From Paenisporosarcina quisquiliarum_A (lineage in GTDB: Bacteria; Bacillota; Bacilli; Bacillales_A; Planococcaceae), in NCBI RefSeq assembly GCF_043641925.1, contig NZ_JBHZRU010000008.1, positions 62,001-126,000 on the forward strand: a stretch of 64,000 nucleotides of DNA, given 5' to 3'. The number at the start of each line of letters is the position of its first letter. Position 1 is the first letter of the stretch. Position numbers and translations under genes: made by a program. Of the stretch, positions 43,176 to 51,875 are shown one piece after another. The notes under the pieces are model-generated. The model did no database searches and was not told the DNA's origin. It was given only the letters and a program-made list of their open reading frames with translations.

Positions 43176-45152
43176 ATGACAAAACGAAAACTCACAATTG
43201 ATGATTTAACTAAATTAGTTTCAGTCACTCAACCGACATTGGCACCAAATCAAAAAGAAGCTGTGTTTATACATACGATGATTGATGACAATGAAAATAC
43301 ATATCAAGCTAATTTATGGCATGTAGATCTTGATTCGAAAGAGTTAACGCAGTGGACGCACGGGAAAGAAAGAGTATCAAGCCCTTCTTTTTCAGCAGAC
43401 GGATCAAAACTGGCATTTTTATCAACCAGAAATGAAAAAAATCAGCTTTACGTTCTGTCAACTAAAGGTGGCGAAGCACGAAAGATAACAACTTTTGAAA
43501 AAGGTGTAAGTAGCTACTTATGGTCTCCATGTGGCAAGAAAATTTGGTTCTCAGCTTCATTAAAAGAAGGAAAGGATTTCACAGATGAACCAGAAAAAGA
43601 AGAAAAGAAAAAGCCCGAACCGGTTGTAGTCGATAAAATGAAGTACAAAATGGATGGTGTAGGATTACTTCCTCAAGATGTTTACAAGCATATTGGCTAT
43701 ATCGATTTAGAGACGGAAGAAGTCACGCAATTTACGGATGGCAACCATATGTATGGGTTACAAGCGATTTCTCATGATGGCAAGAAAATTGTCTTTAATG
43801 TCAACCGTTCTGAAAATCAGGACTTTGAGTTCCGCCAGTCTTTGTATTTAGTTGATATTGAATCAAAAGAAGAAACGGCAATCATTGAAGAAGATGGCTA
43901 TTATGGTGGTGCTGCATTTTCTTTTGATGATTCAAAAATCGCTTTTGTAGGAAGTGACGCTTCATTTAAAAATGCGACACACACTGAACTGTATGTGTAT
44001 GACATTGAAAATGGGATTCGAGAAGTGTTAACGGAAGGCATTGACGCACCCGTAGGAGATTTAGTAGTCGCAGACCATCAGCAAGGAGCGGATGCACCAA
44101 GTGTTGTTTGGACAAACAATCATCATGTATATTTCCAAGTGTCGACGATGGGCGATGTTCGATTATATGCAGCATCTCTAGAAGGTGAAATGTATCCTGC
44201 GACTGGTGAGGATGAACATGTGTACGGCTATGATGTTGCGGAATCTGGTGAGTTTGCATTGGTGACGGTTTCTACACCCACTACAGTTGGAGAACTATAT
44301 TTGCACACGATTGCTACAGGAGAAAGAAAAGCTTTAACTTCTTTTAATAAAGCTTTTGAAGAGGAAGTAGAGTTAGTTGCAGCTGAACCGCTTACGTATA
44401 AAGGTGCCAAAGATTTCGATGTTCATGGTTGGTTAATGAAGCCTGCAGGATATATTGAAGGAGAGAAATATCCATTAATTGTTGAAATTCATGGAGGACC
44501 TCATGCGATGTTTGCTAATACCTTCTTCCACGAGCTACATTTATTAGCAGCGCAAGGATATGGTGTGTTGTATTTAAATCCACGAGGGAGTCATGGGTAT
44601 AGTCAACAATTTGTCGACTCAGTGCGAGGAGATTATGGTGGAGATGATTATCAAGACATTATGGATGGCTTGGACTCAGTATTAGCTGATCATGAATGGA
44701 TTGATCAATCACGCCTTGGTGTAACGGGTGGTAGTTATGGTGGATTTATGACGAACTGGATTGTCGGCCATACAAATCGTTTCAAAGCGGCTGTAACACA
44801 GCGATCCATTTCGAACTGGATTAGCTTCTTTGGTGTCTCAGACATTGGTTATTATTTTAACGAATGGCAAATCGGAGCGGACATGACGGATGTGGATAAG
44901 CTTTGGAATCACTCGCCATTAAAATATGCAAGTAATGTAGAAACGCCATTACTAATTCTTCATAGCGAAAAAGATTTCCGATGTCCAATTGAGCAAGCAG
45001 AACAGCTTTATATAACTTTAAAACAAATGAAAAAAGAGACGCGTTTTGTGAGATTCCCAGACGCAGATCATAACCTTTCAAGAACAGGTACACCAAGTTT
45101 ACGTTATGCAAGATTGCAACAAATTGTGGATTGGTTTGAAAAGTATATGTGA
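43176..45152 (+). CDS. yuxL: S9 family peptidase (YuxL-like acylaminoacyl-peptidase)
   Basis: This is a 658-aa protein. An N-terminal beta-propeller (about residues 1-390, with WD40-like PSFSADGSKLAFLS and AISHDGKKIVF blades) gates a C-terminal alpha/beta hydrolase. The nucleophile elbow is TGGSYGGFMTNW (Ser near residue 528), the acid is in HSEKDFRCP, and the His is in PDADHNLSRTG. HGGPHAMF carries the oxyanion region. It has no signal peptide, so it is a cytoplasmic oligopeptidase. The length equals B. subtilis YuxL. A GNAT gene follows nine bases later. Confidence 0.92.
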   Translation: MTKRKLTIDDLTKLVSVTQPTLAPNQKEAVFIHTMIDDNENTYQANLWHVDLDSKELTQWTHGKERVSSPSFSADGSKLAFLSTRNEKNQLYVLSTKGGEARKITTFEKGVSSYLWSPCGKKIWFSASLKEGKDFTDEPEKEEKKKPEPVVVDKMKYKMDGVGLLPQDVYKHIGYIDLETEEVTQFTDGNHMYGLQAISHDGKKIVFNVNRSENQDFEFRQSLYLVDIESKEETAIIEEDGYYGGAAFSFDDSKIAFVGSDASFKNATHTELYVYDIENGIREVLTEGIDAPVGDLVVADHQQGADAPSVVWTNNHHVYFQVSTMGDVRLYAASLEGEMYPATGEDEHVYGYDVAESGEFALVTVSTPTTVGELYLHTIATGERKALTSFNKAFEEEVELVAAEPLTYKGAKDFDVHGWLMKPAGYIEGEKYPLIVEIHGGPHAMFANTFFHELHLLAAQGYGVLYLNPRGSHGYSQQFVDSVRGDYGGDDYQDIMDGLDSVLADHEWIDQSRLGVTGGSYGGFMTNWIVGHTNRFKAAVTQRSISNWISFFGVSDIGYYFNEWQIGADMTDVDKLWNHSPLKYASNVETPLLILHSEKDFRCPIEQAEQLYITLKQMKKETRFVRFPDADHNLSRTGTPSLRYARLQQIVDWFEKYM

Positions 45153-45161
45153 GGTGATTTT

Positions 45162-45701
45162 TTGATTCAAGCAAAAAGTACGGTCCAGTTACGACCAATA
45201 AAAGAAGACGATTTATATGCACTGTGGGAAATGAGTGCCAAAGAAGAGGCGCCAGAATGGAAAAAATGGGATGCGCCATATTATCCGTATTCTCCTAAAA
45301 CATATAAAGAATTTTTGAAAAATAAGGCCTACTATCTTGAACCTAATCGAATAAAAGGCATTGAAGTAAATAATGAATTAATTGGAATCGTTTCGTACTA
45401 TTGGGAACATGAACCTTCAAAGTGGCTTGAAATGGGGATTACCATATTCAAACCATCTTACTGGAGCGGTGGTTATGGTACTGATGCTTTGAAGCAGTGG
45501 ATGGATATGCTATTTACAGAAATGCCACTTGTGCGCGTTGGATTCACGACTTGGTCTGGGAATGAGCGCATGGTTAAGGTTGGAGAAAAACTAGGGCTGA
45601 CAATGGAAGCGCGTATTCGAAAAGTTCGCTTCTATAATGATGTCTATTATGACTCCATTCGAATGGGTATTTTAAGAGAAGATTGGGAAGCATTGAATTA
45701 A
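45162..45701 (+). CDS. GNAT family acetyltransferase (RimJ/RimL-like)
   Basis: This 179-aa protein has the GNAT fold: QLRPIKEDDLYALWEM at the start, the central strand EMGITIFKPSYWSGGYGTDAL with the acetyl-CoA loop near residue 100, and GNERMVKVGEKLGLTMEARIRK. The start is a TTG with GAGGTGAT upstream, nine bases after the peptidase stop, so the two are probably co-transcribed. The target is unknown. Confidence 0.87.
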   Translation: MIQAKSTVQLRPIKEDDLYALWEMSAKEEAPEWKKWDAPYYPYSPKTYKEFLKNKAYYLEPNRIKGIEVNNELIGIVSYYWEHEPSKWLEMGITIFKPSYWSGGYGTDALKQWMDMLFTEMPLVRVGFTTWSGNERMVKVGEKLGLTMEARIRKVRFYNDVYYDSIRMGILREDWEALN

Positions 45702-45710
45702 GTAAAGACA

Positions 45711-45752
45711 AACTCCTCCATTTCGCTATCGCGAAGGGAGGAGTTCTTTTAT
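45711..45752 (+). terminator. Terminator after the peptidase-GNAT pair
   Basis: AACTCCTCC pairs with GGGAGGAGTT, with inner pairing TTCGC/GCGAA, followed by a T run. Confidence 0.87.
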
Positions 45753-45796
45753 TGTCGAATTAAAAGAAGATAAGATTAGATTATTTTAAAAATCTA

Positions 45797-45850
45797 TGAT
45801 ATAAATAGGGTTGTTAACCTAATACCAAGTATACAGGTAGGAATAATATA
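45797..45850 (+). promoter_or_regulatory. Promoter and possible CymR site of the yrrT operon
   Basis: An extended -10 (TGATATAAA, 45797-45805) has only a weak -35. Downstream, CTAATACC and GGTAGGAAT form an imperfect inverted pair across 45819-45845. In Bacillus this operon is repressed by CymR, whose sites contain ATTCC/GGAAT-like elements; the match here is partial. Confidence 0.4.
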
Positions 45851-45871
45851 GATGTAAAAGGGGGATTCGCT

Positions 45872-46507
45872 GTGGGACGTGAATTCGTAGAGATTTTTGA
45901 TGACTGGATAGATTCATATGATGCATCCGTTTCAGGGAAAGATCCTGAATATCGGGATGTGTTTGATAAATATGAGGAAATTTTAACAGCGGTTACTGAA
46001 CGATCTTTTGGCACAGTACTTGAATTTGGAACTGGAACTGGTAATTTAACTGCCAAGTTAATCAGTGCGGGTTACAAGGTAATCGGTATTGAACCAAATG
46101 CAGCAATGCGAAAAGTTACAGGAGAACGCTTTCCTCACATTTCATTAACGGATGGGGATTTGCTATCTTTTGAAACAACTGAACATATAGATACAATTGT
46201 CAGCTCTTACGTTTTTCATCATTTAACGGATGAAGATAAAGGTAAAGCTGTTCATCAATATGCAAGTCTTTTATCTAAGGGTGGAAAAGTGGTATTTGCC
46301 GATACAGTTTTTATTTCAGAACAAGCAAAACAAGACCAAATTATAAAAGAACGCACGCGTGGTTTTAACAACGTAGCAGATGATTTGGAACGAGAATACT
46401 ATACAACTATTTCTATTTTAGAAACAAAATTTAAGAATGCTGGATTTGATGTTCGTTTTGAGCGTATGAATGATTATGTATGGCTGATAGAAGCAACTAA
46501 AAACTAA
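45872..46507 (+). CDS. yrrT: SAM-dependent methyltransferase YrrT
   Basis: This is a 211-aa class I methyltransferase with motif I VLEFGTGTGNLTAKL (about residue 48), motif II VIGIEPNAAM and DTIVSSYVFHHLTDEDK. It begins with a GTG after AAAGGGGGA. The N-terminus MGREFVEIFDDWIDSYD is characteristic of YrrT. It is the first gene of the methionine-to-cysteine operon. In Bacillus it is assigned to SAM recycling, producing S-adenosylhomocysteine. Confidence 0.9.
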   Translation: MGREFVEIFDDWIDSYDASVSGKDPEYRDVFDKYEEILTAVTERSFGTVLEFGTGTGNLTAKLISAGYKVIGIEPNAAMRKVTGERFPHISLTDGDLLSFETTEHIDTIVSSYVFHHLTDEDKGKAVHQYASLLSKGGKVVFADTVFISEQAKQDQIIKERTRGFNNVADDLEREYYTTISILETKFKNAGFDVRFERMNDYVWLIEATKN

Positions 46508-46521
46508 AGGAGTGTTGAAAA

Positions 46522-46992
46522 ATGAAACAAATGAATGTAGAAAGTTTTAATTTAGATCATACAAAAGTGGTTGCGCCTTATGTTCGTTTAGCAGGTAGAA
46601 AACTTGGAGCGAACGGTGACGAAATTTTAAAATATGATATTCGTTTTAAACAACCTAACAATGAACATATGGAAATGGCAGGTCTTCACTCTATTGAACA
46701 TTTAATGGCGGAAAATATTCGGAACCATACAGACAAAGTTGTGGATATGAGTCCAATGGGATGTCAGACAGGTTTTTATTTAGCGGTAATAAATCATGAC
46801 GACTTTGACGAGATTTTGGTGATATTAGAAAAAACGTTAGAAGATGTTTTAAATGCAACGGAAGTTCCTGCTTGTAATGAAGTGCAATGTGGCTGGGCAG
46901 CTAACCACAGTTTAGAAGGCGCAAAAGCCATCGCTCGTGATATGCTTATGAAAAAAGATGAATGGCACGTGGTCTTTGCGGAGGAAGCTTAA
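46522..46992 (+). CDS. luxS: S-ribosylhomocysteine lyase LuxS
   Basis: This 156-aa metalloenzyme has the iron site in HSIEHLMAENIRNH (HxxEH, about residue 53) and a catalytic/ligand Cys region CNEVQCGWAANHSLEGA near residue 125; Cys in MSPMGCQTGFY matches the active-site Cys84. It cleaves S-ribosylhomocysteine to homocysteine and DPD, the AI-2 precursor. It lies 14 bases after yrrT and shares TAATG with mccA, so it is inside the operon, where B. subtilis has mtnN. Confidence 0.96.
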   Translation: MKQMNVESFNLDHTKVVAPYVRLAGRKLGANGDEILKYDIRFKQPNNEHMEMAGLHSIEHLMAENIRNHTDKVVDMSPMGCQTGFYLAVINHDDFDEILVILEKTLEDVLNATEVPACNEVQCGWAANHSLEGAKAIARDMLMKKDEWHVVFAEEA

Positions 46993-47924
46993 TGAATGTT
47001 TATGGAAGTGTACATGAATTAATAGGGAATACACCTGTTGTTGAATTAAAGAATATTGAAATTCCAAACAATTGTCGTATTTTTGCGAAACTCGAATTTA
47101 TGAATCCTGGCGGAAGTGTCAAGGATCGCTTAGGATTATCACTACTTCGGGATGCAGAAGAGTCTGGTCAATTACTTCCAGGTGGAACGATAATCGAACC
47201 CACTGCTGGGAATACTGGAATTGGTGTAGCTTTAGCAGCGATTGGAAAAGGATATACGGTCAAATTTGTTGTACCTCAAAAATTCAGTATGGAAAAGCAA
47301 ACGCTGATGCGAGCTCTTGGTGCTGAAATTGTAAATACGCCAACTGAGCTAGGAATGAAAGGAGCGATTGAAAAAGCCAAGGAGTTGGTTCAGGAAACTC
47401 CAGGTGCTTTTTCACCTTCCCAATTTTCGAATCCAGCTAATCCGGAAACATACGTGCACACATTAGGTCCTGAGTTATGGCGTGACTTAGATGGTGAAAT
47501 TGATGTGTTTGTTGCTGGAGCGGGTTCAGGTGGAACATTTATGGGAACGGCTAGGTATTTAAAAAGTCAAAAAGCAAACATTAAGACAGTGATTGTAGAA
47601 CCAGAAGGATCTATATTAAACGGTGGAGAAGCTGGTTCTCATTATACCGAAGGAATTGGAATGGAATTTTTACCTGCGTATATGGACAAATCCTATTTTA
47701 ATGCCATTCATACAGTGACGGATCGAGACGCTTTTGACAAACTTCGTGAGTTGTCTTTAAAAGAAGGCTTACTTGTAGGAAGTTCATCTGGAGCTACTTT
47801 ATTTGCCTCGTTAGAAGAAGCGAAAGTAGCCAAGCCAGGAAGTCATATCGTCACCATTTTTGCAGACTCTAGTGAACGGTATTTAAGTCAAAATGTGTAT
47901 GATCTTTTAAAGGAGGATGAATAA
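46992..47924 (+). CDS. mccA: O-acetylserine-dependent cystathionine beta-synthase MccA
   Basis: This is a 310-aa fold-type II PLP enzyme read from the ATG at 46992 (overlapping the luxS stop, with GGAGG upstream). The PLP Lys is in NPGGSVKDRLG (about residue 43), the substrate loop in EPTAGNTGIGVA, and the phosphate cup in GAGSGGTFMGTARYL. Members of the MccA (YrhA) branch join O-acetylserine or serine with homocysteine to give cystathionine. The mccB neighbour supports this over cysteine synthase. Confidence 0.92.
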   Translation: MNVYGSVHELIGNTPVVELKNIEIPNNCRIFAKLEFMNPGGSVKDRLGLSLLRDAEESGQLLPGGTIIEPTAGNTGIGVALAAIGKGYTVKFVVPQKFSMEKQTLMRALGAEIVNTPTELGMKGAIEKAKELVQETPGAFSPSQFSNPANPETYVHTLGPELWRDLDGEIDVFVAGAGSGGTFMGTARYLKSQKANIKTVIVEPEGSILNGGEAGSHYTEGIGMEFLPAYMDKSYFNAIHTVTDRDAFDKLRELSLKEGLLVGSSSGATLFASLEEAKVAKPGSHIVTIFADSSERYLSQNVYDLLKEDE

Positions 47925-47926
47925 AG

Positions 47927-49060
47927 ATGAGACCTAAAACGAAATTAATACACGCTGGCATCGTTGGAGATGAAACGACCGGTGCTGTTTCAACACCTAT
48001 TTATCAAGTAAGTACGTATAAACAAGATGCAGTAGGTGATTTCCGAGGATACGAATATTCTCGTACTGGAAATCCAACACGTCATGCACTTGAAGTATTA
48101 ATCAGTGACCTCGAAGGAGGACATGCAGGTTTTGCATTTGGATCTGGAATGGCGGCAATCAGTTCAGTAATGATGCTGTTTAACTCTGGTGATCATATCG
48201 TGATGACCGACGATGTGTACGGTGGTACATATCGCGTGATGACGAAAGTGTTAAACCGCTTCGGCATTGAATCTACATTTGTGGATTCTTCAAATTTGGC
48301 TGAATTTGAAGCGGCTATTCAAGAAAATACGAAGGCGGTATTCTTGGAAACACCTACGAATCCTTTATTGAAAGTAACAAATATCGCTGACATTGCGAAG
48401 CTCGCAAAATCTAAAGGACTTCTAACAATCGTAGATAACACGTTCATGACGCCTTATTTGCAGCAACCGATTTCCTTAGGTGCTGATATCGTCTTGCATA
48501 GTGCCACGAAATACATTGGTGGCCATAGTGATGTAGTCGCTGGATTAGTTGTAGTAGCTACCGAGGAATTGGCTAAGGAACTTCATTTTGTTCAAAATTC
48601 AGTAGGGGCCATATTAGGACCGCAAGATTCATGGCTACTTATTCGAGGGTTGAAAACGCTTGGCATTCGTATGGAAGAAACGAATTCGAACGCGAAACGA
48701 ATTGCTGATTTCTTAGTTGCTCATGAAGCGGTAGGCAAGGTTTATTATCCTGGACTTGAAACACATGCCGGACATGACATTATGAAGAAACAAACCACTG
48801 GATTTGGTGGAATGATTTCATTTGACGTAGGTAGCACAGAAAAAGCCGCACAGTTATTGAAGAAATTGCGTTACTTCACACTAGCTGAAAGTTTAGGAGC
48901 GGTAGAAAGCTTGATTTCTGTCCCTGCACAGATGACTCACGCATCGATTCCAGCTGATCGTCGTCAAGAACTCGGCATATTGGACGGATTGGTTCGTATA
49001 TCAGTCGGCATTGAAGATGTCGAGGATTTACTAGAAGATTTACAACAAGGTTTAGCTTAA
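47927..49060 (+). CDS. mccB: Cystathionine gamma-lyase/homocysteine gamma-lyase MccB
   Basis: This is a 377-aa Cys/Met-metabolism PLP enzyme with YEYSRTGNPTRHALE near residue 44, FGSGMAAISSVM, and the PLP Lys in LHSATKYIGGHSDVVAG (about residue 195). AAAGGAGG precedes the ATG, three bases after mccA. It splits cystathionine to cysteine, completing reverse transsulfuration. It is the last gene before a terminator. Confidence 0.93.
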   Translation: MRPKTKLIHAGIVGDETTGAVSTPIYQVSTYKQDAVGDFRGYEYSRTGNPTRHALEVLISDLEGGHAGFAFGSGMAAISSVMMLFNSGDHIVMTDDVYGGTYRVMTKVLNRFGIESTFVDSSNLAEFEAAIQENTKAVFLETPTNPLLKVTNIADIAKLAKSKGLLTIVDNTFMTPYLQQPISLGADIVLHSATKYIGGHSDVVAGLVVVATEELAKELHFVQNSVGAILGPQDSWLLIRGLKTLGIRMEETNSNAKRIADFLVAHEAVGKVYYPGLETHAGHDIMKKQTTGFGGMISFDVGSTEKAAQLLKKLRYFTLAESLGAVESLISVPAQMTHASIPADRRQELGILDGLVRISVGIEDVEDLLEDLQQGLA

Positions 49061-49076
49061 TACATTGATGATTAAT

Positions 49077-49109
49077 GTCACTCCATGCGTTTGTGTGGAG
49101 TGACTTTTT
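49077..49109 (+). terminator. Terminator after mccB
   Basis: GTCACTCC pairs with GGAGTGAC and is followed by T5. Confidence 0.87.
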
Positions 49110-49122
49110 GCGTTTTCTTGGT

Positions 49123-49227
49123 CTCAGTTAGAGGTTTGGCACTCTTGGTTAGAATTATGACGTTCTCAGTTAGAAAAATAGCATTCTTGGTTAGAATAAT
49201 CGACATCTCAGTTGTAATTTTTAATTA
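49123..49227. repeat. 21-bp tandem repeat, alternating subtypes
   Basis: Five exact 21-base periods begin alternately with CTCAGTTAGA (49123, 49165, 49207) and CTTGGTTAGA (49144, 49186), giving a 42-base higher-order period. The second half of each unit is more variable. It fills the space between the terminators of the convergent mccB and enoyl-CoA hydratase genes and has no reading frame. Confidence 0.85.
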
Positions 49228-49246
49228 GTGGAAGTGGTTAGAACCC

Positions 49247-49282
49247 AAAATAAAAGCTGTTCCCTGCAAAAAAGGGAACAGC
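49247..49282 (-). terminator. Terminator after the enoyl-CoA hydratase gene
   Basis: On the minus strand GCTGTTCCCT pairs perfectly with AGGGAACAGC, and TTTTATTTT follows. Confidence 0.88.
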
Positions 49283-49294
49283 AGCTGTGATTCC

Positions 49295-50071
49295 TTATTT
49301 ACCTTTAAACTGAGGTTTGCGTTTTTCACTGAATGCCAGTAATGCTTCTACACGGTCTTCAGTTGGAATCGTCATTTCGTATGCTTTTCGTTCAATATGT
49401 AATCCTGTTTGTAAGTCTGCGTTCATCCCATGTTTTATGGCAAATTTAGCTTGTTGTAAAGCAACTGGTCCGTTTGCAAGCATCATATCTGCAAATTTCC
49501 CTGTTTCTTCTAGTAAGCTCTCTTTTGCAACCACTTTCGTTAAAATACCGTAAGATAGAGCTTCTTCAGCATTTAGTCGTCGTGCTGTCAAAATTAATTC
49601 CATTGCTTTTGATTCACCGATTAGTCTAGGCAAACGTTGCGTTCCACCTGCTCCCGGTATAATCGCTAAACTCGTTTCTGTTAATCCGAGAGTAATATCA
49701 TGAGCAGCAATTCGGAAGTCACAAGATAGTGCGAGCTCCATACCGCCTCCAAATGCATAGCCATTCATCATAGCGATTGTCGGTTGTGGCAAGCTTTCGA
49801 TCGATGAAAAAACCTCACCGATCTTGTATATATTACGTTTCACTTGTTGTTCAGTTAATGTTTTACGTTCTTTTAAATCAGCACCAACACTAAATGCTTT
49901 TTCGCCAGCTCCCGTAAAAATAACCACGCGAATATCTGGGTTAATACGAATTGCCTCAGCTACTTGTCCTAGCTCTCTCAACATTTCATAATTAAACGCG
50001 TTCATTGAATCAGGTCGGTTTAACGTGATAATTGCTAAATTTCCATTCTGTTCATAACGAATGCCTTCCAT
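49295..50071 (-). CDS. Enoyl-CoA hydratase/isomerase family protein
   Basis: This 258-aa crotonase has the CoA-binding/oxyanion segment FSVGADLKERK near residue 60, GYAFGGGMELALSCDFRIA near residue 104 with one catalytic Glu, and LTETSLAIIPGAGGTQRLPR near residue 127 with the other. Both acidic residues of true hydratases are present. It resembles YngF and AUH-type hydratases of fatty-acid or leucine breakdown. It stands alone, and no FadR box is visible upstream. Confidence 0.88.
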   Translation of the reverse strand: MEGIRYEQNGNLAIITLNRPDSMNAFNYEMLRELGQVAEAIRINPDIRVVIFTGAGEKAFSVGADLKERKTLTEQQVKRNIYKIGEVFSSIESLPQPTIAMMNGYAFGGGMELALSCDFRIAAHDITLGLTETSLAIIPGAGGTQRLPRLIGESKAMELILTARRLNAEEALSYGILTKVVAKESLLEETGKFADMMLANGPVALQQAKFAIKHGMNADLQTGLHIERKAYEMTIPTEDRVEALLAFSEKRKPQFKGK

Positions 50072-50134
50072 TTTGTATCCTCCTCAGTTTGTTCACATTT
50101 CAGAAAACTTTTCTCCTACAAAACATATCACTTT

Positions 50135-50164
50135 TTGGACCTTGTTACCATCAGTCTCTATAAT
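50135..50164 (+). promoter_or_regulatory. Promoter of the UbiB-like kinase gene
   Basis: TTGGAC and a perfect TATAAT are separated by 18 bases, just before an AAGGAGG ribosome site. Confidence 0.6.
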
Positions 50165-50187
50165 GAATTGAAAAGGAGGCGACTGAT

Positions 50188-51816
50188 ATGGAACGAATTA
50201 CGTTGTACCGGATTTTTCGTATTGTATGGATGTCTGTGAAATTCTTTGTACAAGTTACGTTTTTTCAGCGCCGCTACATAGGACGTTGGACATCATCTAC
50301 TGATGTGAAATGGGAGAGACTAGTCACTAAACAAGCGAAAGAATATAAACGGACTGCCTTGAAAATTGGTGGGCTGATGATTAAGATGGGGCAGTTTTTG
50401 TCCACTCGTGCAGATATTATGCCCCCTTCATTTATAGCAGAGCTTGAAGGGTTAACCGATCGTGTACCTGCAGTACCAAGGGAAAAAGCCTTATCTTTAT
50501 TAGAAGAAGAATGGAATGTGTTACATACCGATTATTTGTCTTTCCTATCGGATAAACCAGTAGCTTCAGCTTCTATTGGAGAAGTGTATAAAGGAACATT
50601 GCTCGATGGCACGACAGTTGCGATTAAAATACAGCGTCCTGATATCGATCGGATTTTACGAGCTGATTTTCGAGCGATGAAAATTGTGATTTGGTTAGCG
50701 AAGAAATTCACGTCCTTTGGAAAACAAATTGATTTCAATCTTTTATATAGTGAAATGGTTGAAACGATTGGGGCAGAGCTGAATTTCTTACAAGAACTTC
50801 GAAATGGACGTCAGTTTGCCGATCGTTTTGAGGATATGCCTGGTGTCGTGTTTCCGGTTTATTTCGATGAATTTTCTACAAGACGTGTACTTGTGATGGA
50901 ATGGATTGAAGGTGCTCGAGTTACCGATTTGGCTTTTATTGAACGAAATGAAATTAACCGCAGAGTACTTTCAGAAAGACTTTTTCGTCTATTTTTAGAG
51001 CAAGTACTAGATGGTGGCCAGTTCCATGCCGATCCTCATGGCGGGAATATTTTATTGAAACCAGACGGTACTATTGTGTTAATTGATTTTGGGATGGTAG
51101 GCTCTATTTCACAAAGTGAGTCTCGCTCAGTTTTAAAAGTAGTCGAGGGGATTATTTTCAAACAATATGATCAAGTGTTAGATGGGTTAGAAGAGCTTCG
51201 GTTTTTATTGCCAAATGCCGATCGTCGCTTGCTAGCGGATTCTATTTCTCGTGTGGTTGCTGCATATGAGTCGGAAGAATTAACTCAAATGGATAGCTTT
51301 GTTGTTGACCGTCTCCTAGACGATTTACGTTTAATTGTTCGGACTCAACCTGTACAATTGCCAGCTGAATTTGCGTTCTTTGGTCGTGCAGTCTCTACGT
51401 TTGTGGGTGTTTTGCATGTTTTGGATCCGAAAGTAGATTTACTGGCGATAGCGAAACCTCGTGTAATGGAATGGGCGTCTATGCAGAAAGAAAATGGCGG
51501 TGTATTTTCAAAAGAAGATGTCTTGCGACTTGCTTTAAATGCCATTGGACCTCTACGTCAGTTCCCTCAGAAAGTAATAACATTTTTGGAAGAACCGACT
51601 CGAATGCGGGAGTACCAGATGGGCCGTGATGCTTTACGACGAGATGAACGTATGTTGCTTCAAACTCGGATTTTTGCAGGAATCATTGCAATTTTAGCGA
51701 TGACTTCGACACTATTTAGTATTTGGACAGCTCATGAACCTTTGTTAATAACTTCTGCGTCAATTTTCATTATCTCTATATGGGTATTTAAGTCAAAAAA
51801 CAGAAAAATTAAATAG
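50188..51816 (+). CDS. AarF/UbiB (ABC1) family atypical kinase
   Basis: This 542-aa protein has the ABC1-specific KxGQ motif in LMIKMGQFLSTRADIMP (about residue 65), an Ala-rich loop PVASASIGEVYKG replacing the glycine loop, the VAIKIQRP lysine, and catalytic HADPHGGNI and LIDFGMVG motifs near residues 280-305. Two transmembrane helices end the protein (about 490-535), as in UbiB. Its role is in lipid or isoprenoid-quinone homeostasis by family; the exact substrate is not known. Confidence 0.9.
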   Translation: MERITLYRIFRIVWMSVKFFVQVTFFQRRYIGRWTSSTDVKWERLVTKQAKEYKRTALKIGGLMIKMGQFLSTRADIMPPSFIAELEGLTDRVPAVPREKALSLLEEEWNVLHTDYLSFLSDKPVASASIGEVYKGTLLDGTTVAIKIQRPDIDRILRADFRAMKIVIWLAKKFTSFGKQIDFNLLYSEMVETIGAELNFLQELRNGRQFADRFEDMPGVVFPVYFDEFSTRRVLVMEWIEGARVTDLAFIERNEINRRVLSERLFRLFLEQVLDGGQFHADPHGGNILLKPDGTIVLIDFGMVGSISQSESRSVLKVVEGIIFKQYDQVLDGLEELRFLLPNADRRLLADSISRVVAAYESEELTQMDSFVVDRLLDDLRLIVRTQPVQLPAEFAFFGRAVSTFVGVLHVLDPKVDLLAIAKPRVMEWASMQKENGGVFSKEDVLRLALNAIGPLRQFPQKVITFLEEPTRMREYQMGRDALRRDERMLLQTRIFAGIIAILAMTSTLFSIWTAHEPLLITSASIFIISIWVFKSKNRKIK

Positions 51817-51875
51817 GATTATTTAGGATTTTTTGGTATACTGTCCCTATCAATTTTAGTAAATGAGGCGCATAA

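Noticed and set aside
43966..44259. Minus-strand frames inside yuxL, uvrB, uvrA and hprK
   Set aside because: They are antisense shadows of strongly supported genes, without ribosome sites.
49123..49227. CRISPR array
   Set aside because: Units are 21 bases, contiguous and degenerate, with no unique spacers and no cas genes nearby.
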